NCBI RefSeq assembly: GCF_003344785.1
Contig: NZ_QPMK01000010.1
Coordinates: 62,001 to 126,000 of the forward strand
DNA: 64,000 nucleotides
Reading direction: 5' to 3'
DNA from: Thalassococcus profundi
GTDB taxonomy: Bacteria > Pseudomonadota > Alphaproteobacteria > Rhodobacterales > Rhodobacteraceae
Below the pieces are notes generated by a model. The model ran no database searches, was not told the origin of the DNA, and worked only from the letters and a program-made list of their open reading frames with translations. The first letter of the stretch is position 1; each line of letters opens with the position of its first letter. A program made the position numbers and the translations under genes. Of the stretch, positions 57,075 to 64,000 are shown piece by piece.

Positions 57075-57139
57075 TGGACGGCCCTGTCTCTGCCCGCTAA
57101 ATAGCCCAAGGATATGCTGCGGGTTTTGCCCGCGGGCAG
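57075..57139 (+). promoter_or_regulatory. Candidate petABC promoter and leader hairpins
   Basis: TGGACG (57075-57080) and TAAATA (57098-57103) are 17 bp apart. The leader then holds GCGGG-TTTTG-CCCGC (57119-57133). As an alternative, CTGCCCGC (57090-57097) pairs with GCGGGCAG (57132-57139), but its left arm overlaps the promoter and would only be present if transcription starts further upstream. Confidence 0.45.
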
Positions 57140-57187
57140 GTATTTTCGAACTGGCCGCAGCCGCGGCCCAGGAATGGAGTAAACCTC

Positions 57188-57748
57188 GTGTCACATGCAG
57201 ACGATCACGAAGGCACCCGCAGGGATTTCCTGTACTACGCCACCGCAGGCGCGGGGGCGGTCACCGCGGGCGCCGCAATCTGGCCGCTGGTCAACCAGAT
57301 GAACCCCTCTGCCGACGTGCGTGCCCTGTCGTCGATCCGCGTCGACATCTCGGGCGTGTCCGAAGGCTCGCAGTTGACCGTGCAATGGCTGGGCAAACCG
57401 GTTTTCATCCGCCGCCGCACCGCCGAAGAGATCGAAGAGGCCAACGGCGTGCCGATGTCCGACCTTCCCGATCCGATCGCGCGCAATGCCAACCTAGACG
57501 ATACCGCCGAAGCAACCGACGCCAACCGCGCGCTGGACGACACCGGCGAATGGCTGGTGATGATGGGCGTCTGCACCCACCTGGGCTGCGTGCCGCTGGG
57601 CGAGGCCGGCGATTACAACGGCTGGTTCTGCCCGTGCCATGGGTCGCACTACGACACCGCCGGGCGCATCCGCCGCGGGCCCGCACCGACCAACCTGCTG
57701 GTGCCCGTCGCCGAATTTGCCGACGAATCCACTCTCGTCCTCGGATAA
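57188..57748 (+). CDS. petA: Ubiquinol-cytochrome c reductase iron-sulfur (Rieske) subunit
   Basis: This 186-residue subunit of the bc1 complex carries the mobile 2Fe-2S head. It has a twin-arginine-type N-terminus ([17 protein letters not shown]) serving as membrane anchor. The Rieske ligand motifs are CTHLGC and CPCHGSHYD, joined by a disulfide. The GTG at 57188 has GGAG 8 nt upstream, and no ATG fits. It is the first gene of petABC. Confidence 0.97.
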   Translation: MSHADDHEGTRRDFLYYATAGAGAVTAGAAIWPLVNQMNPSADVRALSSIRVDISGVSEGSQLTVQWLGKPVFIRRRTAEEIEEANGVPMSDLPDPIARNANLDDTAEATDANRALDDTGEWLVMMGVCTHLGCVPLGEAGDYNGWFCPCHGSHYDTAGRIRRGPAPTNLLVPVAEFADESTLVLG

Positions 57749-57760
57749 CGGAGCTTAGAC

Positions 57761-59104
57761 ATGGCTGGAATTCCGCACGACCATTACGAACCGAAGACCG
57801 GGGGCGAACGCTGGGTGCATCGGCGGCTGCCGATCATCGGTCTTCTTTACGACACGATCATGATCCCCACGCCCAAGAACCTGAACTGGATGTGGATCTG
57901 GGGCATTGTCCTGACCTTCACCTTGGCGCTGCAGATCATCACCGGCATCACGCTGGTCATGCATTACACGCCCGACGCCGACCTGGCCTTTGCCAGCGTC
58001 GAGCATATCATGCGCGACGTGAACGGCGGCTGGGCCCTGCGCTACATCCATGCCAACGGCGCATCGCTGTTCTTCGTGGCAGTCTACGCCCACATCTTCC
58101 GGGGCCTCTACTACGGTTCCTACAAGGAACCGCGCGAGATCACCTGGATCATCGGCATCCTCATCTACCTCCTGATGATGGGCACCGCCTTCATGGGCTA
58201 CGTTCTGCCCTGGGGCCAGATGTCCTTCTGGGGCGCGACCGTGATCACCGGCCTCTTCGGGGCGATCCCGCTCATCGGTGAACCGATCCAGACCTGGCTG
58301 CTGGGCGGACCGGCGGTGGACAACTACACGCTGACGCGCTTCTTCTCGCTGCACTACCTGTTCCCGTTCGTTATCGCGGGCCTGGTGATCGTGCACATCT
58401 GGGCGTTCCACACCACCGGCAACAACAACCCCACCGGGGTCGAAGTGCGCCGGACCTCCAAGGCCGACGCCGAAAAAGACACCGTGCCGTTCTGGCCCTA
58501 CTTCGTCATCAAGGACCTCTTCGCGCTTGCGGTGATCCTGGCGGTGTTCTTTGCCATCGTCGGCTTCATGCCCAACTACCTGGGCCACCCCGACAACTAC
58601 ATCGAGGCGAACCCGCTGGCGACGCCCGCGCACATCGTGCCGGAATGGTACTTCCTGCCGTTCTACGCGATCCTGCGCGCCTTCACGGCCGAAGTCTGGG
58701 TGGTGCAGATCGCGTCCTTCGTGACCGGCGGCATCATCGACGCCAAGTTCTTTGGCGTGCTGGCGATGTTCGGCGCGATCGCGGTCATGGCGCTGGCGCC
58801 CTGGCTCGACACCTCGAGCGTCCGCTCGGGCCGCTACCGCCCGATGTTCAAGTGGTGGTTCGCTCTGCTGGTCGTGGACTTCTTCGTCCTGATGTGGTGC
58901 GGCGCGATGCCCGCGGAGGAGCCCTATGCGTCGATCTCGCTGGTCGCATCGGCCTACTGGTTCGCCTACTTCCTGGTGATCCTGCCGCTGCTCGGCGTCC
59001 TGGAAAAGCCGAACGCCCAGCCGGAAACCATCGAAGCGGACTTCGACGCGCATTACGCCAAGTCGGGCGGCACCAAGACCGTTGCCCAGACACCGGCCGA
59101 ATAA
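57761..59104 (+). CDS. petB: Cytochrome b of the bc1 complex
   Basis: This 447-residue membrane subunit has eight helices and bis-heme ligation by His pairs in [22 protein letters not shown] and [22 protein letters not shown] regions. The Qo-site PEWY motif occurs in [16 protein letters not shown], and a typical alphaproteobacterial C-terminal extension is present. It starts 12 nt after petA. Confidence 0.97.
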   Translation: MAGIPHDHYEPKTGGERWVHRRLPIIGLLYDTIMIPTPKNLNWMWIWGIVLTFTLALQIITGITLVMHYTPDADLAFASVEHIMRDVNGGWALRYIHANGASLFFVAVYAHIFRGLYYGSYKEPREITWIIGILIYLLMMGTAFMGYVLPWGQMSFWGATVITGLFGAIPLIGEPIQTWLLGGPAVDNYTLTRFFSLHYLFPFVIAGLVIVHIWAFHTTGNNNPTGVEVRRTSKADAEKDTVPFWPYFVIKDLFALAVILAVFFAIVGFMPNYLGHPDNYIEANPLATPAHIVPEWYFLPFYAILRAFTAEVWVVQIASFVTGGIIDAKFFGVLAMFGAIAVMALAPWLDTSSVRSGRYRPMFKWWFALLVVDFFVLMWCGAMPAEEPYASISLVASAYWFAYFLVILPLLGVLEKPNAQPETIEADFDAHYAKSGGTKTVAQTPAE

Positions 59105-59122
59105 GAAAGAGGACCTGAACCC

Positions 59123-59911
59123 ATGTTCAAGACAATCGCCCTCTCTGCCGCTCTGGCACTCGGCCTTGGCGCAACCGGCGCCCATGCCGCCGGCGCGGAA
59201 GGCCATGTAGAGGATTTCGACTTCAGCTTCGAAGGGCCGTTCGGCACCTACGACCAGAACCAGCTGCAGCGCGGTCTCAAGATCTACACCCAGGTCTGCG
59301 CCGGCTGCCACGGTCTGAAGTTCGTGCCGATCCGGTCGCTGAGCGCGGAGTCCGGCCCGGGCCTGCCCGAAGACCAGGTGCGCGCCTATGCCGAGCAGAA
59401 CTTCGAGGTCTTCGACGAAGAGCTTGACGATTTCCGCCCGGCGCGTCCGACCGACAACTTTCCGGCCAACAACGGCGTCGGCGCGCCCGACCTGTCGCTG
59501 ATGGCAAAGGCCCGCGCCGGCTTTCACGGCCCTTATGGAACCGGCATCAACCAGTTCATGAAGGGCATCGGCGGCCCGGAATACATCGCGTCGCTGCTGA
59601 CCGGCTACACCGGTGAAGACCGCGAACAGGCCGGCACCATCCTTTACGAGAACACCGCCTTCCCGGGCGGCTGGATTTCGATGGCGCCGCCGCTCTACGG
59701 CGAGGATGTCGAATTCGACGACGGCCACGAGAACGACCTTGAAAGCGAAGCCAAGGACGTCGCGGCCTTCCTGATGTGGACGGCAGAGCCCAAGATGATG
59801 GCCCGCAAGCAGGCAGGTTTCGTCGGCGTGCTGTTCCTGACGGTTCTGTCGGTGCTGCTCTACCTCACCAACAAGCGCATCTGGGCTCCGATCAAGCGCA
59901 AAGGCCACTGA
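59123..59911 (+). CDS. petC: Cytochrome c1 of the bc1 complex
   Basis: This 262-residue subunit has a signal peptide ([16 protein letters not shown]), the heme-c site CAGCH in [13 protein letters not shown], and a distal Met ligand region near [13 protein letters not shown]-terminal anchor helix ([20 protein letters not shown]) holds it in the membrane. It passes electrons to cytochrome c2. A terminator follows 24 nt later. Confidence 0.97.
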   Translation: MFKTIALSAALALGLGATGAHAAGAEGHVEDFDFSFEGPFGTYDQNQLQRGLKIYTQVCAGCHGLKFVPIRSLSAESGPGLPEDQVRAYAEQNFEVFDEELDDFRPARPTDNFPANNGVGAPDLSLMAKARAGFHGPYGTGINQFMKGIGGPEYIASLLTGYTGEDREQAGTILYENTAFPGGWISMAPPLYGEDVEFDDGHENDLESEAKDVAAFLMWTAEPKMMARKQAGFVGVLFLTVLSVLLYLTNKRIWAPIKRKGH

Positions 59912-59935
59912 GGCCGCGCCCGATACGATGACAAG

Positions 59936-59963
59936 GCCCCGCCCGATGAGGCGGGGCTTTTTC
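59936..59963 (+). terminator. petABC terminator
   Basis: GCCCCGCC-CGATGA-GGCGGGGC is a perfect 8-bp stem followed by TTTTTC. Confidence 0.93.
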
Positions 59964-59974
59964 GTTGCGACCAC

Positions 59975-60100
59975 GGAATTCCCGAGAATTCCGGTCCGTT
60001 TTCCGCGGGGAATACGCCCCCTTCCCTCACCGTTGCGCTCAATCGGTCAGACAAATCGGAAAGCACGTGTTTTCCGATGCGTTTTCTTCGGAGAAAACGC
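59975..60100. repeat. Three small perfect hairpins between petC and thiQ
   Basis: GGAATTC-CCGA-GAATTCC (59975-59992), TCGGAAA-N8-TTTCCGA (60056-60077) and GCGTTTTCT-TCGG-AGAAAACGC (60079-60100) lie in this gap. The last is the closest to the thiQ stop (60102, minus strand) and can end that operon. The others may be extragenic palindromes. Confidence 0.6.
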
Positions 60101-60101
60101 C

Positions 60102-60800
60102 TCAATGCCCAAGGTACGCGCGCAGAGCCGGTGGCGGGTCATCCAGCAGCGTCGCGGTGTCCGCGGGCGCATGGGCGCGCCCCTCGGCCACCACGATGGC
60201 CTGCGGCGCAAAGCGCAGCGCATCCTTCGGATCGTGGCTGACCAGCAATACCAGCGCGCCGGTGTCGGCGGTGACCTCGGCCACCAGATCCAGCATCTCG
60301 GCCCGCAGGGCCGGCCCCAGCGCGGCAAAGGGTTCATCCAGGAGCAGCACCGGCCGGTCCTGCACCAAAACCCGCGCCAGCGCCGCGCGGCTTTGCTGAC
60401 CGCCCGACAGCGACCCCGGCAGACGGTCCTCGAATCCCGAGAGTCCGACCCGCGCCAGCGCGTCGCCGATCCGCCCGGTCTGCGCCGCATCGGGGCGGCG
60501 GCCGTCGGGCCGCACCGCGAGGCCGAGGTTGCGTGCGATGCTGAGATGCGGGAACAGGTTGTTGTCCTGAAACAGGATCGTCACGGGGCGCGCCGCCGGG
60601 CTGAGCGGGCCGAGGTCCCTGCCCTGCCACAGCACGCGCCCGACTTCGGGACTGCGGAACCCGGCCACGAGGTCGAGCAGCGTCGACTTGCCCGCACCCG
60701 AGGGGCCGATCACCGCCACGCGGTCACCGGGCGCGATCTGCATCTCCGCCTCCAGCGCGAAATCGCCCGCGCGCCAGCGCAGTCCGTCAAGCTCGAGCAC
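60102..60800 (-). CDS. thiQ: Thiamine ABC transporter ATP-binding protein
   Basis: This 232-residue ATPase has Walker A GPSGAGKST, signature LSGGQQSRAALARVL and Walker B LLLDEPFAALGP, the short ThiQ form. Its start lies within the last 14 nt of thiP. It drives thiamine/TPP import from the periplasm. Confidence 0.94.
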   Translation of the reverse strand: MLELDGLRWRAGDFALEAEMQIAPGDRVAVIGPSGAGKSTLLDLVAGFRSPEVGRVLWQGRDLGPLSPAARPVTILFQDNNLFPHLSIARNLGLAVRPDGRRPDAAQTGRIGDALARVGLSGFEDRLPGSLSGGQQSRAALARVLVQDRPVLLLDEPFAALGPALRAEMLDLVAEVTADTGALVLLVSHDPKDALRFAPQAIVVAEGRAHAPADTATLLDDPPPALRAYLGH

Positions 60801-62301
60801 CGACGCGTCCCCCCCTGTCGAAGCCCCAGAACAGTCCCAGCGACAGGGTCAGCAACAACAGCGCAGCACCCGCCGCGGCCTCCATCCGGTAGGCGCCCAT
60901 GAGCCCATAGACCTTGAGCGGCAGGGTCGCGTTGTCCGGATCGGCAAAAAGCGCGATCACGCCCAGGTCGCCCATCGACAGCGCCGCCGTCAGCCCCGCG
61001 GCGAACCCCAAGGGTCGGCGTAGCCGCGGCAGCAGCACATGGCGCAGCCAGGCCCATCCGGTCAGCCCCAGGGCGGCGCGCAGACGGGCATAGTCGCGGC
61101 GGATGGTCTCGGCCTCGGGCCTCAGGATGCGCAGGGCAAAGGGCAGCGACACCAGCGCGTTGACCAGCGCTGTGACCGGCAAGGCCAGGTCCACAGGGTT
61201 GACCACGGGCCGCAGGATCAGGAACAGACCCGTTCCCAGCACCAGCGGCGACAGGGCAATGCCCGCAAGCCCGATCACCTCGCCCGTCCGCGTCGCCAGC
61301 GGCAGTGCCCAGATGAGGCACAGCGCGGTGGAGCCCAGCGCCACCAGCATCGAATGTCCCGCCGCCTGCCAGACCTCCGGCCCCAGCAGCACCAGCCCCG
61401 GCACGCCGCGCCAGACCACCGTCGCCAGTGGCACCAGCAGGAACAGCGCCGCCAGCGCGATCCAGACCGCGTCGAGACCCCGCGCGGCACCGCCGCTGTC
61501 CCAGCGTGGCACCACGCGGTCGAGACCGATGCCGAAGCCTTCGCCCCTCGACAGGCGCAGCGCCGCCAGCCCCGCGACCAGCGCAAGACCCAGCTGGATC
61601 AGCGACAGCACGGCGGCGCGCGCGAGGTCGAAATCGAACCGCACCGCCTGGTAGATCGCAAGCTCCACCGTGGTGGCGCGCGGTCCGCCGCCCAGCGTCA
61701 GCGCGATGGCAAAGCTCGACAGGCAGATGACGAAGATCACCGCGAAGGCGCCGGGCGCGATGCTGCGCAGCATCGGCGCTTCGAGCACCTGCCACATGGC
61801 GCGCGGGCTGAGCCCCAGCGAGGCCGCCAGCCGCAGACGTTCGCCCGGGATCGCGAGCCAGCCCTGCAGGATCAGCCGCGTCGCCAGCGGCAGGTTGAAA
61901 AAGACATGCGCGATGACGACGCCGTGCAACCCGTAGATCGTCAGCTCCGGCAGGCCCAGCGCGCTCAGCGCTCGGTTTGCCAGCCCGGACGTGCCGAAGA
62001 CCGCGAGCAGCCCCAGCACCGCGACGATCACCGGCAGGATGAACGGCGCCCCCAGGAGCGCCACCAGCGCGCCGCGTCCGCGGAACTGCCGCCGCGCCAG
62101 GGCGCGGGCCACGGGGATGGCGAAGAGCACGCTGAAGAAAGCGGAAAGCGTGGCCTGCACCAGCGTGAACCGCAGCGCCTGCCAGTCGCCGGGGCGCAGG
62201 GCCGACCAGCCCTCGGCGCGCAGGATCACCGCGGTCACCGGGCCCAGCGTCAGCCCGATGACCAGCGCCCCCGCGATTATTGCGAGAGCGCGCGGCGCCA
62301 T
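60787..62301 (-). CDS. thiP: Thiamine ABC transporter permease
   Basis: This 504-residue fused permease has about 12 helices in two homologous halves, each with an EAA-type loop (LRLAASLGLSPRAMWQVLEA and RLRAALGLTGWAWLRHVLLP). The start at 62301 lies 25 nt inside the end of thiB, so translation is coupled. It is part of thiBPQ under a TPP riboswitch. Confidence 0.94.
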   Translation of the reverse strand: MAPRALAIIAGALVIGLTLGPVTAVILRAEGWSALRPGDWQALRFTLVQATLSAFFSVLFAIPVARALARRQFRGRGALVALLGAPFILPVIVAVLGLLAVFGTSGLANRALSALGLPELTIYGLHGVVIAHVFFNLPLATRLILQGWLAIPGERLRLAASLGLSPRAMWQVLEAPMLRSIAPGAFAVIFVICLSSFAIALTLGGGPRATTVELAIYQAVRFDFDLARAAVLSLIQLGLALVAGLAALRLSRGEGFGIGLDRVVPRWDSGGAARGLDAVWIALAALFLLVPLATVVWRGVPGLVLLGPEVWQAAGHSMLVALGSTALCLIWALPLATRTGEVIGLAGIALSPLVLGTGLFLILRPVVNPVDLALPVTALVNALVSLPFALRILRPEAETIRRDYARLRAALGLTGWAWLRHVLLPRLRRPLGFAAGLTAALSMGDLGVIALFADPDNATLPLKVYGLMGAYRMEAAAGAALLLLTLSLGLFWGFDRGGRVGARA

Positions 62302-63257
62302 GCGTCGATGGCCGTATCGCGCAGCGCGGCGGCTTCGTCCTCGGAGTAGAACAGCACCTTTTCGGGCAGATCCAGCTCCTTGAAGCCGTCGGGCCAACCG
62401 TCGCGCGGCAGCGCCGCCGGGATCGACCAGTTGCCGGTGGCGATCATCGACTGGAAATCCTCGGACAGGATGAAGGCCATGAAATCGTCGGCCAGCTCCG
62501 GCTGGTCGGTGTTCGCGACCTTGGCCGCCAGTTCAACCATGAAGTAATGCCCCTCGGGGAAGATCGCCGCCTTCTTGGTGCGGTCCTCCTCGGCGATGAT
62601 GTGATAGGCGGGGGAGGTCGTGTAGCTCAGCACCATGTCGGCCTCGCCATCGGTGAAGAGACCGTAGCTTTCCGACCAGCCCTTGGTCACGGTGAGGATC
62701 TTCGGCGCCAGCTTTTCCCAGGCCGCCTGCGCCTCGTCGCCGTAGACCGCCTGCACCCAGAGCACCAGCGCCAGGCCCGAGATCGAGGTGCGCGGGTCCT
62801 GGATCACCAGCTTGAGGTCATCCGGGGCGTTCAGCAGGTCGTCGAATGAGGCGGGTGGTTCGGCCAGCCGTTCGGTGTTGTAGACAAAGGCCGTGTGGCC
62901 GTAGTTGAACGGCAGGAACACCTCGTCGGTCCAGTCGATCGGCAGGGTCAGCGCGTCCAAAGGCTGGCCGTGCGGGGCGAAGAGGCCGCTCTCCCGTGCG
63001 CGCTTGGTGGCGTCGGTGGTGAGGCCGAAGACGATGTCGGCCTCGGTCCGCTCGCCTTCGAGCAGCAGGCGCGGCAGCAGGTCGCCGGGCTTGAACTGCA
63101 GGTCGCAGCCGCAGCGGGCCTCGAACATCTCTTCGATCTTGGGTCCCGGCCCCCATTCCGAGGTGATGTAATCGCCTGCATAGACTGTCAGGACGGGAGT
63201 GTCGGCCAGAGCGGCGCTGGCTGAGAAAAGGGCCGCTGCAACTGTGAGAGCCTTCAT
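62277..63257 (-). CDS. thiB: Thiamine-binding periplasmic protein
   Basis: This 326-residue protein has a signal peptide (ALTVAAALFSASAALADT) and ThiB-type motifs LTVYAGDYITSEWGPGP, PFNYGHTAFVYNTERL and WSESYGLFTDGEADMVLSY. It binds thiamine, TMP or TPP. The ATG at 63257 has GGAGGA upstream and is preceded by the TPP riboswitch. Confidence 0.95.
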   Translation of the reverse strand: MKALTVAAALFSASAALADTPVLTVYAGDYITSEWGPGPKIEEMFEARCGCDLQFKPGDLLPRLLLEGERTEADIVFGLTTDATKRARESGLFAPHGQPLDALTLPIDWTDEVFLPFNYGHTAFVYNTERLAEPPASFDDLLNAPDDLKLVIQDPRTSISGLALVLWVQAVYGDEAQAAWEKLAPKILTVTKGWSESYGLFTDGEADMVLSYTTSPAYHIIAEEDRTKKAAIFPEGHYFMVELAAKVANTDQPELADDFMAFILSEDFQSMIATGNWSIPAALPRDGWPDGFKELDLPEKVLFYSEDEAAALRDTAIDAWRRALSQ

Positions 63258-63304
63258 GGCATCCTCCAGGATTGCGACGGATGGGCAAAGTTGGAGGCGT
63301 ATCC

Positions 63305-63394
63305 AGACCTTCCCTCCGCCGGTGTTAACCGGTTCAGGTTCAACGGGTTCGCATGCGCATCTCAGCTTGGGTTGGCCCCAAGCACCCCGAGGTA
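63305..63394 (-). promoter_or_regulatory. TPP riboswitch (THI element)
   Basis: Read on the minus strand the leader contains CTCGGGGTGC near its 5' end, GCTGAGATG, then ACCCGTTGAACCTGAACCGG and TAACACCGGCGGAGGGAA, the conserved core of the thiamine-pyrophosphate aptamer. It lies about 50 nt before thiB. TPP binding should lower thiBPQ expression, by hiding the ribosome site or by termination. Confidence 0.96.
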
Positions 63395-63400
63395 TCCCGA

Positions 63401-63429
63401 CAGCTAGCCCCGCGCCCCGCGGCTTTCAA
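63401..63429 (-). promoter_or_regulatory. Candidate thiBPQ promoter
   Basis: On the minus strand TTGAAA (63424-63429) and TAGCTG (63401-63406) are exactly 17 bp apart. The start near 63394 coincides with the riboswitch 5' end. Confidence 0.55.
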
Positions 63430-63488
63430 GCGAAATCCCTTGAGGCCCCGCGCGCCCTGCCCTAACACGCCCCCAAGGAGACCCCGCC

Positions 63489-64000
63489 ATGAGCCTGAAC
63501 ACCTTCGGTCATCTCTTCCGCGTCACCACCTGGGGCGAAAGCCACGGGCCCGCGCTTGGCGCCACGGTCGACGGCTGCCCGCCGGGCGTGCCGGTGGACG
63601 AGGCGGCGCTGCAGCACTGGCTGGACCGGCGCAAGCCCGGCACCAGCAAATATACCACGCAGCGGCGCGAGGCGGACGCGGTACGCATCCTGTCGGGCGT
63701 GTTCGAGGGCCAGACCACCGGCACGCCGGTGCAGCTGATGATCGAGAACACCGACCAGCGGTCGAAGGATTACGGCGACATCGCCGAGAAGTTCCGCCCC
63801 GGCCATGCCGACATCACCTATTGGCAGAAATACGGCATCCGCGACTACCGCGGCGGCGGTCGGTCCTCGGCCCGCGAAACCGCGGCACGGGTGGCGGCCG
63901 GCGGACTGGCGCGGGCGGCGCTATCGGAGCTGGCGCCGGGGATCGAGATCACCGGCTACATGACGCAGATGGGGCCGCACGGCATCACCGGAGACCGGGA
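63489..64000 (+). CDS. aroC: Chorismate synthase (3' truncated by window)
   Basis: The first 170 codons encode the N-terminus of chorismate synthase, which converts EPSP to chorismate with reduced FMN. The signature [26 protein letters not shown], the [11 protein letters not shown] segment and [18 protein letters not shown] are clear. The ATG at 63489 has AAGGAGA upstream. It is divergent from thiBPQ. Confidence 0.96.
   Translation, partial: MSLNTFGHLFRVTTWGESHGPALGATVDGCPPGVPVDEAALQHWLDRRKPGTSKYTTQRREADAVRILSGVFEGQTTGTPVQLMIENTDQRSKDYGDIAEKFRPGHADITYWQKYGIRDYRGGGRSSARETAARVAAGGLARAALSELAPGIEITGYMTQMGPHGITGDR

Overview
The window reads as a chromosomal piece of a high-GC alphaproteobacterium of the Rhodobacteraceae (Roseobacter/Rhodobacter group). 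Supporting signs are the petABC (fbcFBC) order of a bc1 complex, an smo/mtlK-type polyol operon, an FeS-type bacterial cryptochrome/photolyase, a thiBPQ operon behind a TPP riboswitch, a Hint-domain protein beside an RTX protein, and extragenic palindromic repeats that recur in several gaps. No phage, IS element, CRISPR array, rRNA or tRNA was found. Genes are tightly packed, with many ATGA/GTGA/TGATG overlaps.

Layout. 1-3336: the 3' part of a xanthine dehydrogenase-family molybdenum subunit, followed 16 nt later by a heme catalase. 3426-13548 (all minus): a polyol/sugar locus. A LacI-type regulator (12514-13548) heads a polyol ABC transporter (smoE-F-G-K), a sorbitol dehydrogenase-like SDR and mannitol 2-dehydrogenase. 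A second LacI-type gene with paired palindromic operators and xylose isomerase follow. 13670-15858: FeS-photolyase plus SDR. 16035-17817: leuA behind a leucine-rich leader peptide and attenuator-like hairpins. 18025-24331: PhoD phosphatase, gamma-glutamyltransferase, a D-2-hydroxyacid dehydrogenase, an SH3-like exported protein and a Hint-domain protein, the last divergent from a 931-residue RTX protein (24756-27551). 27655-34167: a malonate module, with matR divergent from a TRAP transporter (matPQM), malonyl-CoA decarboxylase (matA) and malonyl-CoA synthetase (matB). 34183-35881: nfuA with an Irr-type ICE box, tsaB and rimI. 35932-40822: a BMP-type (nucleoside-like) ABC importer. 40961-49762: housekeeping and small operons (THUMP RNA methyltransferase, TSUP permease, thioesterase, uvrC, and an sppA/small-protein/antiporter/pteridine-reductase-like operon). 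49923-56964: priA, fructose-6-phosphate aldolase/transaldolase, DUF484-xerC-paiB, a GST and an outer-membrane barrel. 57075-59911: petABC. 60102-63429: thiBPQ with TPP riboswitch. 63489-end: the 5' part of aroC.

The less ordinary material lies between genes. It comprises two sets of LacI-type operators, a near-consensus MatR operator, a leucine attenuator whose leader may be leaderless, and an Irr box at nfuA. There is also a two-hairpin extragenic repeat family, strong hairpins directly after each of three transporter binding-protein genes, and a roughly 170-nt rod-like imperfect palindrome at 55394-55563 that could be a structured RNA or a MITE-like element. A 55-codon zinc-ribbon-like membrane protein gene (48796-48963) is easily missed by length-filtered gene calling.
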